A stretch of 64,000 nucleotides of DNA from Hydrogenophaga sp. PAMC20947 (lineage in GTDB: Bacteria; Pseudomonadota; Gammaproteobacteria; Burkholderiales; Burkholderiaceae_C). Under the pieces are notes generated by a model. That model saw nothing but the letters and a program-made list of their open reading frames with translations. It did not search any database and was not told where the DNA came from. Position 1 is the stretch's first letter. Each line of letters begins with the position of its first letter. Location: the NCBI RefSeq assembly GCF_004795855.1, contig NZ_CP039252.1, forward strand, positions 1,364,001 through 1,428,000. Reading direction: 5' to 3'. A program made the translations under genes and the position numbers. Below are positions 54,197-63,051 of the stretch, piece by piece.

Positions 54197-55024
54197 TCAT
54201 TGGTTCTGAGCCTCCCAAACCTGCAATGCCTGTCGGGTTTCCTTGACGTCGTGCACCCGCACAATGCGCGCGCCTCGTTCAACGGCAATCAGCGCAGCGG
54301 CCAAGCTGGCGAACAAACGCTCGCTGGGTAACTCGCTGCCCGTGGCCCACCCCAACGACGACTTGCGAGACCAGCCCGCCAGCACGGGAACCCCCAACAC
54401 CAGCAGCTCAGCCTGCCTGGCCAGCAAGCTGAAATTCTGTTGCGGGGTTTTCCCGAACCCGATTCCTGGATCCACGGTGATCCGCTCGCGGGCAACCCCT
54501 CTCTGCTGAAGCACTTGGACCCGCTGCTTCAAAAATGCGAGTACGGCAGGCACCACATCGCCATCCATGGGCTGCACCTGCATGGACTGGGGATCCCTGT
54601 GCATGTGCATGAGGCAGACGCCGCACTTTGGATGAACCGCCAGCGCGTCCAGAGCGCCGGGCATGCGGAGTGCCCAGACATCGTTGACGATGTCTGCCCC
54701 AGCGTCCAATACCGCCTGCATCACCCTGGGCTTGTAGGTATCCACCGAAATTGGAACGCCGAGCTTCACAGCTTCGCGAACCACGGGCAGCACCCGGGCC
54801 AGCTCGTCTTCAAGGCCGACAGCCGGCGAGCCAGGGCGGGTGGACTCTCCACCGATATCCAGAATATCTGCACCCTCATTCAACAGCTGTTCACAGTGAG
54901 CCAGGGCAGCAGCAGTTGTGTCGTGACGCCCGCCATCCGAGAACGAATCGGGTGTGACGTTCACGATGGCCATGATGTGGGGCTGCGCCAGGTCCATGCG
55001 AAAACGCGAGGTTTGCCATTCCAT
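54197..55024 (-). CDS. folP: Dihydropteroate synthase
   Basis: 275 residues from the ATG at 55024 (MEWQTSRFRMDLAQPHIM); an ATG at 55039 is possible, while the longer open frame runs through the ftsH terminator. Joins pterin pyrophosphate and p-aminobenzoate in folate synthesis, the sulfonamide target. Pterin-binding motifs: IMAIVNVTPDSFSDGG, DILDIGGESTRPGSPAV and ITVDPGIGFGKTPQQN. Follows ftsH as usual in Burkholderiales; on its other side are the virB-like genes rather than glmM. Confidence 0.95.
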   Translation of the reverse strand: MEWQTSRFRMDLAQPHIMAIVNVTPDSFSDGGRHDTTAAALAHCEQLLNEGADILDIGGESTRPGSPAVGLEDELARVLPVVREAVKLGVPISVDTYKPRVMQAVLDAGADIVNDVWALRMPGALDALAVHPKCGVCLMHMHRDPQSMQVQPMDGDVVPAVLAFLKQRVQVLQQRGVARERITVDPGIGFGKTPQQNFSLLARQAELLVLGVPVLAGWSRKSSLGWATGSELPSERLFASLAAALIAVERGARIVRVHDVKETRQALQVWEAQNQ

Positions 55025-55039
55025 TGGAGTTCTGCCCAT

Positions 55040-55065
55040 AAAAAAAGCGGGGCTTTCGCCCCGCT
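55040..55065 (-). terminator. Intrinsic terminator of ftsH
   Basis: On the minus strand AGCGGGGC-GAAA-GCCCCGCT (plus 55065-55046) is followed by seven T (55046-55040). It stands between ftsH and folP, so folP needs read-through or its own promoter. Confidence 0.92.
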
Positions 55066-55086
55066 CTGGATGTTCTGATAACAGGC

Positions 55087-57009
55087 TCAAGCCACTGTGG
55101 GAGCAGGATCCGCCGCCACTTCAGGCGCACCACCACTGCCGCCATCACCGCCACCCACCGAAGGGTTGCGAGGCGTCCAGTCTTTGGGTGGGCGCGGTGG
55201 CTTGCCGTCCATGATGTCGTCGAGCTGGTCAGAGTCAATGGTTTCCCATTCGAGCAGCGCCTTGGCCATGGCATGCATCTTGTCGCTGTTCCCTTCGATC
55301 AGTTCCCGGGCCTGCTTGTATTGCACGTCGATGATCCGACGCACTTCAGAGTCGACCTTCTGCATGGTCTGCTCACTCATGGTCGTGGTCTTGGTTACCG
55401 AGCGTCCGAGGAACACTTCGCCCTCGTTTTCCGCATAAACCATCGGGCCCAGCGCATCGGTCATGCCATAGCGCGTCACCATGTCGCGGGCAATGCTGGT
55501 CGCACGTTCGAAATCGTTCGATGCCCCGGTGGTCATCTGGTGCATGAAGACTTCTTCGGCGATACGACCGCCAAACAACATGCTGATCTGGCTCAGCATG
55601 TAGTCTTTGTCGTAGCTGTAGCGGTCTTGTGCTGGCAGGCTCATCGTCACGCCCAAGGCACGGCCCCGGGGAATGATGGTGACCTTGTGCACAGGATCGC
55701 ACTTGGGCAGCAGTTTGCCGATCAGTGCGTGGCCCGACTCGTGGTAGGCCGTGTTGCGGCGCTCCTCTTCGGGCATCACCATGCTCTTGCGCTCGGGGCC
55801 CATGAAGATCTTGTCTTTGGCCTTCTCGAAATCCTGCATCTCAACCACGCGTGCATTGCGGCGCGCGGCCATCAATGCAGCCTCGTTGCACAGGTTGGCC
55901 AAATCGGCTCCACTCATGCCGGGCGTGCCACGGGCAATGATGGAGGGATTCACGTCGGCGCCGACAGGAATCTTGCGCATGTGCACGTTAAGAATCTGCT
56001 CACGGCCACGGATGTCGGGGAGCGTCACATACACCTGGCGGTCGAAACGGCCGGGGCGCAGCAAGGCCGCATCGAGAATGTCGGGCCGGTTGGTTGCGGC
56101 CACCACAATCACGCCGGCATTGGTGTCGAAGCCGTCCATCTCAACCAGCATCTGGTTCAGGGTTTGTTCGCGCTCGTCGTTGCCGCCGCCCAGGCCAGCG
56201 CCACGCTGGCGACCCACCGCGTCGATTTCATCAATGAAGATGATGCAGGGGGCGTTCTTCTTGGCGTTGTCGAACATGTCGCGCACGCGGGATGCACCCA
56301 CGCCCACAAACATTTCCACGAAATCCGAACCCGAGATGCTGAAAAACGGCACCTTGGCTTCGCCCGCAATGCCTTTGGCCAGCAAGGTCTTGCCGGTTCC
56401 CGGAGGCCCGACCAGCAGCAGCCCGCGTGGAATGCGCCCCCCCAGCTTCTGAAATTTCGCCGGGTCCTTGAGGAAATCCACCACCTCTTTGACTTCTTCC
56501 TTGGCCTCGTCGCAGCCAGCCACGTCCGCAAACGTGACGGTGTTGCTGTTTTCGTCGAGCAAGCGGGCCTTGCTCTTGCCAAAACTGAAAGCGCCGCCTT
56601 TGCCGCCGCCCTGCATCTGGCGCATGAAGTAGATCCACACCCCAATGAGCAACAGCATGGGGCCCCAGCTCACGAGCAATGTCATGAGCAAGGAGCTTTC
56701 CTCACGCGGACGCACATCAAATTTGACGTTGTTGTTGATCAGGTCACCAACCAGACCACGATCCAGGTAAGTGGCCGTGGTGCGAATGCGTCGGTCATCC
56801 TGGGTCACGGCAACAATTTCTGTACCGCCCTGACCTTCCTGGATCGTTGCGCTCTTGATCTGATTCGATTTCACCTGATCAAGGAATTCGGAATAGCCGA
56901 CGTAACCGGCTCCAGCCGCAGCTCGGCCGTCAAATTGTTTAAAAACTGTGAAAAGCACCATGGCGATGACCATCCACACGGCGATTTTCGAGAACCACTG
57001 ATTGTTCAA
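55087..57009 (-). CDS. ftsH: ATP-dependent zinc metalloprotease FtsH
   Basis: 640 residues from a TTG with AGGAG eight bases upstream. Two N-terminal membrane helices (about 7-25 and 105-123), AAA+ domain with Walker [19 protein letters not shown], second region of homology, and the zinc site HESGH near residue 420. Degrades membrane proteins and, in E. coli, sigma-32 and LpxC. A good sigma-32 promoter precedes it. The end is Pro/Gly/Ala-rich, as in other betaproteobacteria. Confidence 0.97.
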   Translation of the reverse strand: MNNQWFSKIAVWMVIAMVLFTVFKQFDGRAAAGAGYVGYSEFLDQVKSNQIKSATIQEGQGGTEIVAVTQDDRRIRTTATYLDRGLVGDLINNNVKFDVRPREESSLLMTLLVSWGPMLLLIGVWIYFMRQMQGGGKGGAFSFGKSKARLLDENSNTVTFADVAGCDEAKEEVKEVVDFLKDPAKFQKLGGRIPRGLLLVGPPGTGKTLLAKGIAGEAKVPFFSISGSDFVEMFVGVGASRVRDMFDNAKKNAPCIIFIDEIDAVGRQRGAGLGGGNDEREQTLNQMLVEMDGFDTNAGVIVVAATNRPDILDAALLRPGRFDRQVYVTLPDIRGREQILNVHMRKIPVGADVNPSIIARGTPGMSGADLANLCNEAALMAARRNARVVEMQDFEKAKDKIFMGPERKSMVMPEEERRNTAYHESGHALIGKLLPKCDPVHKVTIIPRGRALGVTMSLPAQDRYSYDKDYMLSQISMLFGGRIAEEVFMHQMTTGASNDFERATSIARDMVTRYGMTDALGPMVYAENEGEVFLGRSVTKTTTMSEQTMQKVDSEVRRIIDVQYKQARELIEGNSDKMHAMAKALLEWETIDSDQLDDIMDGKPPRPPKDWTPRNPSVGGGDGGSGGAPEVAADPAPTVA

Positions 57010-57045
57010 GTGCGGCTCCTGGCTAGAACATTGTCGGAATTCAAC

Positions 57046-57073
57046 ATATCGGGATCATTTTAGGACTTTCAAG
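57046..57073 (-). promoter_or_regulatory. Heat-shock (sigma-32) promoter of ftsH
   Basis: Minus strand CTTGAA (57073-57068), 14 bases, CCCGATAT (57053-57046). The consensus is CTTGAA-N13-15-CCCCATNT, so 13 of 13 defined bases but one match. About 37 bases before the ftsH start. Confidence 0.75.
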
Positions 57074-57090
57074 ATACACCGGACTTGATG

Positions 57091-57110
57091 AATGACATAG
57101 GCATGTCATT
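57091..57110. repeat. 8-bp palindrome between rlmE and ftsH
   Basis: AATGACAT (57091-57098), AGGC, ATGTCATT (57103-57110). No T-tract. It could mark the 3' end of rlmE mRNA or be a protein site upstream of the ftsH promoter. Confidence 0.4.
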
Positions 57111-57133
57111 TCAGCGCCGGTGCCGGCTTCGTT

Positions 57134-57805
57134 TCAGGTTTTCAGACCCATCCCCACGAGAAAGGTTTCAGATGATTTGTCTCGTGACGCCTTGGGCTTG
57201 ATGGCTTTTACCACCTTGAACGTCGAGCGGAACAGCGCGACCATGGGATCGTAAGCCCCCCCATGAAACAGTTTGACCACCAGTGAACCGTCTGGTTTGA
57301 GATTCTTGACGCTGAAGTCCACCGCCAGCTCGACAAGATCGGTGATCCGGGCCGCGTCGGCAGACCCGATACCGGACAAATTGGGGGCCATATCAGACAA
57401 CACCACGTCCACCGCTTCAACGCCGCGGGCCTTCAAGGCCGCCTCGAGTTCCAGCAGGACCGCCTCTTCCCGAAAATCACCCGGGATGAAATGCACCCCT
57501 TCGACAGGATCCATCGGCAACATGTCCAGTGCGACAATCTGACCATTCAGGGCCCCTACAGCGGCCCCGCTGGGGCTGAGCCGGCGGCGCACGTACTGGC
57601 TCCACGCTCCGGGGGTCGAACCCAGGTCCACCACGCAGTCCCCCGGGTGGATCAAACCCAAGGTTTCATCGATTTCCTTGAGTTTGTATGCCGCGCGGGC
57701 CCGAAAGCCATCCCTTTTTGCGAGAATCACGTAAGGATCGTTGACGTGTTGATTCAACCACGCCTTGTTGACCTTCTTGCTTTGCGTCTTGACTTTCATG
57801 CCCAT
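57134..57805 (-). CDS. rlmE: 23S rRNA (uridine2552-2'-O)-methyltransferase
   Basis: 223 residues (ATG at 57805; a second ATG two codons later). FtsJ/RrmJ family: catalytic Lys region FRARAAYKLKEID, SAM motif VVDLGSTPGAWSQY, and VDVVLSDMAPNLSGIGSAD with SLVVKLFHGGAYD. Heat-shock linked in E. coli, where rrmJ and ftsH are co-expressed. Divergent from yhbY with a 38-base spacer. Confidence 0.95.
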   Translation of the reverse strand: MGMKVKTQSKKVNKAWLNQHVNDPYVILAKRDGFRARAAYKLKEIDETLGLIHPGDCVVDLGSTPGAWSQYVRRRLSPSGAAVGALNGQIVALDMLPMDPVEGVHFIPGDFREEAVLLELEAALKARGVEAVDVVLSDMAPNLSGIGSADAARITDLVELAVDFSVKNLKPDGSLVVKLFHGGAYDPMVALFRSTFKVVKAIKPKASRDKSSETFLVGMGLKT

Positions 57806-57843
57806 GTGGGACTTTCTGGTTCCGTGTAAACGATAATTGTCCC

Positions 57844-58313
57844 ATGCCCCAGATCACACTCACTCCCGCCCAGCGTAAAGTCCATCGCGCTGATGCCCAT
57901 CATCTCGACCCAGTCGTCCTCGTAGGGGGTGACGGACTGAGCCCCTCTGTCAAAAAAGAGATCGAGGCCGCGCTCAAGTCGCACGGCTTGATCAAGGTCC
58001 GTGTTTTCAGCGACGACCGGGCTGCGCGCGAAGCCATGCTGCAAACCTTGGCCACCGAGCTCGATGCGGCTCCGATTCAACACATCGGCAAATTGCTGGT
58101 GCTGTGGCGGCCTTTGCCCGAGAAAATCAAGGCGATCGATGAAGACCGCATGCCAGGGCCTCGCGATGTGAAAGTCCTGAAATTCAGTAAGCGGGGGGTC
58201 AACGCCCTGAAGTCAAGATGGTGCGCGTGCTGGGCAACCAGCGCCTCACATCGGGCGGCCAGATCAAGCGAGCCAAAGTGCTGAAAAAGAGCATCAAAAA
58301 AACCGCTCCCTGA
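57844..58313 (+). CDS. yhbY: CRS1/YhbY-type RNA-binding protein, with a frameshift near the C-terminus
   Basis: The CRS1-YhbY domain (residues about 1-97, including HHLDPVVLVGGDGLS and KVRVFSDDRAAREAML) is intact; such proteins bind pre-50S particles. At 58193-58198 six G occur where seven would continue KFSKRGGQRPEVKMVRVLGN and end in a Lys-rich tail (KVLKKSIKKTAP) at 58313. As printed, the frame goes to an odd Trp/Cys-rich end at 58284. The restored tail is typical of betaproteobacteria, so a base is probably missing. GATAAT ends six bases before the ATG, so the mRNA may be leaderless. Confidence 0.8.
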
Positions 58314-58370
58314 ATCCCGCAGGCGCCTTGGGCGCTTGAACTTTGCGCCCTGCCCACCATCTGAGCCTGC

Positions 58371-60443
58371 ATGAACTCTGAAATCACCTCCAATCCGTTG
58401 CTGGACCTGTCCGACCTGCCCTTGTTCGATGCCATCGTTCCCGAACACGTTGAGCCCGCCATCGGCCAATTGCTGAAAGATGCCAACACGGCGCTGGAAA
58501 CGGTGACACAAGAAGCCTTTCCTGCCGAGTGGAGCACCATGTCGGCCACGCTCGATGTGGCCACAGAACGGCTGGGACGTGCATGGGGCGCTGTCAGCCA
58601 CCTCAACAGCGTGGCCGATACACCAGCGCTTCGGGCTGCCTACAACAAGGCCTTGCCTGCTGTCACCGATTTCTGGACCCGCCTGGGCTCGGACGAACGG
58701 CTGTACGCCAAGTACAAGGCCATGGATCCCACCCAGCTGAATGCAGAGCAGACGCAGGCCCATTTCAATTCCATGCGTGGCTTTGTGCTGGGTGGCGCGG
58801 ATCTGCAGGGTGAGGCCAAGACGCGCTTCGCGTGGCTTCAGGAGCGCCAGGCCGAACTCGGCCAGAAGTTCAGTGAAAATGCCCTCGACGCCACCGATGG
58901 GTTCTCATTGGTTGTACCGTCAGAGACGCTCAAAGGCGTTCCATCTGATGTCCTGCAGGCCACGGCCGAGGCGGCAAAAGCCGATGGGCTGGAAGGCCAC
59001 AAGCTGACCCTGAAGCTGCCCTGCTACTTCCCTGTGATGCAATTTGCCGATGACGCCGGGGTTCGCGAGAAGCTCTACAAGGCCTATGTGACGCGAGCCA
59101 GCGATCAGGCGCCAGAAGAGTTTCAAAAATTTGACAACACGGCCATCATGACCGAACTGCTGGCGCTGCGCCATGAGGAGGCCAAGCTGCTGGGCTACCG
59201 CCATTACGCAGACGTTTCGGTGGTGCTGAAAATGGCGGAGTCGCCCGAGCAGGTGATTTCGTTCCTTCGCGACCTGGCCCACAAAGCCCGGCCGTTTGCA
59301 GAACAAGACCTCGCCGACCTGCGCGCCTTCGCGGCCACTGATCTCGGCCTGAAGGACCCGCAGCCCTGGGACTGGGCCTACGTGGGTGAAAAACTCAAGG
59401 AAGCGCGCTACGCCTTCAGTGAGCAAGAGGTCAAGCGCTACTTTCCTCTGGACAAGGTCCTTGCCGGCTTGTTTCAGATCGTCGAGACGTTGTTCGAAGT
59501 GGCCATCCGGCCAGACCAAGGCCCTGTCTGGCACCCGCAGGTCAAGCTGTACCGCATCGAGCGTGCCACCGCAAACGGGCCCCAGCTGGTCGGGCAGTTT
59601 TACCTGGACCCGTCTGCCCGAAACGGCAAACGCGGTGGGGCCTGGATGGACGATGTTCGCGCACGCTGGTTACGCCCTGATACGGGCGTGCTGCAGACGC
59701 CGGTCGCTCATCTCGTGTGCAACTTTGCCGAGGGTGTACAAGGCAAGCCAGCCCTCCTGACCCACGACGATGTGATCACCCTCTTCCACGAGTTTGGACA
59801 TGGACTGCACCACATGCTCACCCAAGTCAATGAGCGGGATGTCTCGGGCATCAGCGGCGTGGAGTGGGACGCGGTAGAGCTGCCCAGCCAATTCATGGAA
59901 AACTTCTGCTGGGAGTGGGATGTGATCAAACACATGACATCCCACGTCGATACCGGCGAGAGCCTGCCCCGCGCGCTCTTTGACAAAATGCTGGCGGCCA
60001 AGAACTTCCAGAGCGGCATGCAGACGTTGCGGCAGGTGGAGTTTTCTTTGTTCGACATGCAATTGCACGGCCAGCCTGAAGCGGTCCAGGATGGTGACGC
60101 GATCCTGGGTTTGCTCAACGCAGTGCGGGACGAAGTTGCGGTGTTGAAAGCGCCTGTGTACAGTCGCACAGTCCAGACCTTCAGCCACATTTTTGCAGGC
60201 GGCTACTCGGCGGGTTACTACAGCTACAAGTGGGCCGAAGTGCTGTCTGCCGATGCCTACGCCGCTTTTGAGGAAGCGGCGCAGAAAAATGGCACCAGCA
60301 CGGTGGACGTGGCCACTGGCCGCCGCTACCGCGAAGCAATTCTGGAGGCGGGCGGAAGCCGCCCGGCCATGGCGTCCTTCAAGGCGTTTCGTGGGCGCGA
60401 ACCCGAGGTAGAGGCCCTGCTGCGCCACCAGGGCATGGCCTGA
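58371..60443 (+). CDS. prlC: Oligopeptidase A (M3 family metallopeptidase)
   Basis: 690 residues. Zinc site HEFGHGLHHML at about 473-483 with the third ligand in the following helix (GVEWDAVELPSQFMENF). Cytosolic enzyme that degrades short peptides, including signal-peptide fragments. The N-terminus PLLDLSDLPLFDAIVPEHVEPAI is the M3 family start. Same strand as yhbY upstream and the glutaredoxin-like gene downstream. Confidence 0.95.
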   Translation: MNSEITSNPLLDLSDLPLFDAIVPEHVEPAIGQLLKDANTALETVTQEAFPAEWSTMSATLDVATERLGRAWGAVSHLNSVADTPALRAAYNKALPAVTDFWTRLGSDERLYAKYKAMDPTQLNAEQTQAHFNSMRGFVLGGADLQGEAKTRFAWLQERQAELGQKFSENALDATDGFSLVVPSETLKGVPSDVLQATAEAAKADGLEGHKLTLKLPCYFPVMQFADDAGVREKLYKAYVTRASDQAPEEFQKFDNTAIMTELLALRHEEAKLLGYRHYADVSVVLKMAESPEQVISFLRDLAHKARPFAEQDLADLRAFAATDLGLKDPQPWDWAYVGEKLKEARYAFSEQEVKRYFPLDKVLAGLFQIVETLFEVAIRPDQGPVWHPQVKLYRIERATANGPQLVGQFYLDPSARNGKRGGAWMDDVRARWLRPDTGVLQTPVAHLVCNFAEGVQGKPALLTHDDVITLFHEFGHGLHHMLTQVNERDVSGISGVEWDAVELPSQFMENFCWEWDVIKHMTSHVDTGESLPRALFDKMLAAKNFQSGMQTLRQVEFSLFDMQLHGQPEAVQDGDAILGLLNAVRDEVAVLKAPVYSRTVQTFSHIFAGGYSAGYYSYKWAEVLSADAYAAFEEAAQKNGTSTVDVATGRRYREAILEAGGSRPAMASFKAFRGREPEVEALLRHQGMA

Positions 60444-60493
60444 GCTTTCGCCGTGGCTGCTTTTGGTTTCATTTTTTTCGAGGATACCGATTC

Positions 60494-61165
60494 ATGAACT
60501 CGCACTTGACCGCCCCATTGACCGTCACGAAATCTGTCTGGATCGTCTTGGCCACCGTGTGCGCTGTTGGTCTGGCGAGCGGGCAAGCAGGGGCCCAAGG
60601 TGTCTACCGCATCGTGGGCTCAGACGGGCGGGTGACCTATTCCGACCAACCGCCCGCCAACAACGCCGATGCCGCTCCTGTCGGCAGTGCCACCGCCAAC
60701 ACTGCGGCCAGCGCCAATGCCCAGTTGCCGTTGGCCCTTCGTCAAATTGTGAACCGCTATCCAGTCGTGCTTTACACCGGCAAGGATTGCTCGCCCTGCA
60801 GCTCCGGCCGCAACTTGCTGGCGAACCGCGGCATTCCTTTTTCAGAGAAGACGGTTTCCTCGGCCGAAGATATCGAGGCGTTCAAGCGCCTCAGTGGCGA
60901 CCTGTCTTTGCCCCTTCTGAGTATTGGCAGCCAGCGACTCAAAGGTTTTTCGGATGGCGAGTGGACGCAGTACCTGGACGCGGCGGGGTACGCCCAGCAA
61001 TCGTCGCTGCCGCCCAACTACAGCCGCCCCTCTGCCACCCCCTTGGTTGAGGTGAAAGCAGCGACACCGGCGCCCAAGGAAACGGCCAAAAGCACGCGAC
61101 GTGAGATTTCGCCTGAAACGCCTGTGGTGCCGACCACCGTCAACCCGGCAGGCATTCGCTTCTAA
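60494..61165 (+). CDS. DUF4124 plus glutaredoxin-domain exported protein
   Basis: 223 residues. A signal peptide ends around ASGQAGAQG (about 36). A DUF4124 motif VYRIVGSDGRVTYSDQPP follows, then a glutaredoxin/thioredoxin fold starting YPVVLYTGKDCSPCSSG with the redox pair CSPC, and LPLLSIGSQRLKGFSDGEW as the cis-Pro and glutathione region. The tail is Pro/Thr-rich. Probably a periplasmic thiol protein; partners unknown. Confidence 0.8.
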   Translation: MNSHLTAPLTVTKSVWIVLATVCAVGLASGQAGAQGVYRIVGSDGRVTYSDQPPANNADAAPVGSATANTAASANAQLPLALRQIVNRYPVVLYTGKDCSPCSSGRNLLANRGIPFSEKTVSSAEDIEAFKRLSGDLSLPLLSIGSQRLKGFSDGEWTQYLDAAGYAQQSSLPPNYSRPSATPLVEVKAATPAPKETAKSTRREISPETPVVPTTVNPAGIRF

Positions 61166-61220
61166 CCAAGCGCCCTGTGCCGCATCCAGTGTGGCGAAGG
61201 AACCGGGCGGAGGGGGAACC

Positions 61221-61240
61221 CCGAAGTCTCAGGACTTCGG
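61221..61240. terminator. Hairpin between convergent genes (DUF4124 protein and rpiA)
   Basis: CCGAAGTC (61221-61228), TCAG, GACTTCGG (61233-61240). A perfect 8-bp stem in an 88-base convergent gap; only short T runs flank it. Confidence 0.45.
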
Positions 61241-61253
61241 CTTTCGGCGCACT

Positions 61254-61934
61254 TTAGAAGCTCAGCGTCTTGACGCCATCTGCGGTGCCCAACAGGCACA
61301 CCTGGGCTTTCTGGTGGGCGAAGACGCCTACTGTCACCACACCTGGCCACTGGTTCACCTGGTTCTCAAAGCCCAACGGGTCTTCGATCTGCAAGCCAGT
61401 CACATCCAGAATGTGTTGCCCGTTGTCGGTGACCAGCGGAGCGCCATCTTTTAGCCGAATTTTCGCTTCAGCACCCATGGCCTGAAACTGGCGTGTCAAG
61501 CGGGCAGCGGCCATCGGGATCACCTCGACCGGTAACGGAAAAGCGCCCAAAGCTTTCACCAGCTTGCTTTCGTCGGCGATGCAGACAAAGCGCCGCGACT
61601 GGGCCGCGACAATTTTTTCCCGGGTCAGCGCAGCACCGCCACCTTTGATCATGTGGCCTTTTGCGTCAATTTCATCTGCCCCGTCGATGTACACCGACAG
61701 TTCCCCGACGTCGTTGGCTTCGAACACAGGAATGCCCAAAGCCTTCAGGCGGGCGGTCGAGGCTTCCGAGCTCGAGACAGCGCCCGGCACCTGGTCCTTG
61801 ATGCTGGCGAGCGCCTCAATGAACTTGTTCACAGTGGAGCCAGTGCCGACACCGACAATTTCGCCGGGCACCACGTATTGAAGGGCGGCCTGGCCGACCA
61901 GGGTTTTGAGTTCGTCTTGGGTCATTTGAGACAA
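61254..61934 (-). CDS. rpiA: Ribose-5-phosphate isomerase A
   Basis: 226 residues. Interconverts ribose-5-phosphate and ribulose-5-phosphate. Motifs: [16 protein letters not shown] (phosphate loop), [33 protein letters not shown] with catalytic Asp/Lys, and IVIADESKL-type [17 protein letters not shown] at 61934; MTQDEL two codons in is an alternative. Divergent from pyrD by 31 bases. Confidence 0.96.
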   Translation of the reverse strand: MSQMTQDELKTLVGQAALQYVVPGEIVGVGTGSTVNKFIEALASIKDQVPGAVSSSEASTARLKALGIPVFEANDVGELSVYIDGADEIDAKGHMIKGGGAALTREKIVAAQSRRFVCIADESKLVKALGAFPLPVEVIPMAAARLTRQFQAMGAEAKIRLKDGAPLVTDNGQHILDVTGLQIEDPLGFENQVNQWPGVVTVGVFAHQKAQVCLLGTADGVKTLSF

Positions 61935-61965
61935 TCGCTGGATACACAGAATCCTGGATTATCCG

Positions 61966-63045
61966 ATGTCCCTCTTTCCCTATGCCCTCGCGCGCCCTTT
62001 GCTCTTCAACATGGACCCCGAAAAGGCCCATGAACTGACCCTGGAAGGCATTGCCCGGCTGCAACATTCGCCGCTGACCTGCCTCTACGGTGAATCCCGC
62101 GTGGAAGACCCCGTGACACTCGCTGGCATCAACCTGGCCAACCGTGTGGGGCTGGCCGCTGGCCTGGATAAAAATGCCCGCTGCATTGACGGGCTGGCCG
62201 CCATGGGCTTCGGTTTGGTCGAGGTGGGTACTGTGACGCCCAAGGCCCAGGCCGGCAACCCCAAGCCGCGCATGTTCCGCCTGCCAACCCAACAGGCGCT
62301 GATCAACCGCCTTGGCTTCAACAACGACGGCCTGAACGCGTTTTTGAACAATGTCCAGAAAGCACGGTTTCGCGATCAGCGGATGAACACCCCGATGCGA
62401 TTGGGCCTCAACATCGGGAAGAATGCCGCGACGCCCATTGAGCGGGCGACAGACGATTACCTGATCTGCCTGGAAGGGGTCTACCCGCATGCAGACTATG
62501 TCACGGTCAACATTTCGAGTCCCAACACCCAGAATCTGCGCAGCCTGCAAAGTGATGCAGCACTGGATGCCTTGGTGGGCGCAGTCGCCGAGCGGCGCGA
62601 GCAGCTGGCTCAGCACACCGGCAAGCGCATTCCGGTGTTCATCAAGATCGCGCCCGATCTTGATACCGCACAGATCGACGTGATCGCCACCACGCTGCTC
62701 CGCTACGGCTGCGACAGCGAGGGCAAGCCCAACCAGGCCTTTGGCGTCATTGCCACCAACACCACCTTGAGCCGCGAAGCAGTGACTGGCCTGCCCCATG
62801 CCAGCGAAGCTGGTGGCTTGTCCGGGTCGCCCGTGCTGGTATCCAGCAACCGTGTCATTGCCCGCCTCAGGGAGCAACTCGGCGCAGGCTTTCCCATCAT
62901 CGGGGTCGGTGGCATCCTCAGCGGCGCTGATGCTGTCAGCAAGATCCGGGCAGGTGCAGACGTGGTTCAGATCTACACCGGGTTGATCTACAAAGGCCCT
63001 GCGCTGGTGCGCGAGGCGGCACAGGCGATCAAACAGATGGCTTGA
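61966..63045 (+). CDS. pyrD: Dihydroorotate dehydrogenase (quinone), class 2
   Basis: 359 residues. Oxidises dihydroorotate to orotate in pyrimidine synthesis. The N-terminal membrane-associating helix ([20 protein letters not shown]) marks class 2. FMN site: [35 protein letters not shown], and [15 protein letters not shown] with the catalytic Ser; [19 protein letters not shown] near the end binds phosphate. Confidence 0.97.
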   Translation: MSLFPYALARPLLFNMDPEKAHELTLEGIARLQHSPLTCLYGESRVEDPVTLAGINLANRVGLAAGLDKNARCIDGLAAMGFGLVEVGTVTPKAQAGNPKPRMFRLPTQQALINRLGFNNDGLNAFLNNVQKARFRDQRMNTPMRLGLNIGKNAATPIERATDDYLICLEGVYPHADYVTVNISSPNTQNLRSLQSDAALDALVGAVAERREQLAQHTGKRIPVFIKIAPDLDTAQIDVIATTLLRYGCDSEGKPNQAFGVIATNTTLSREAVTGLPHASEAGGLSGSPVLVSSNRVIARLREQLGAGFPIIGVGGILSGADAVSKIRAGADVVQIYTGLIYKGPALVREAAQAIKQMA

Positions 63046-63051
63046 AGCTGC

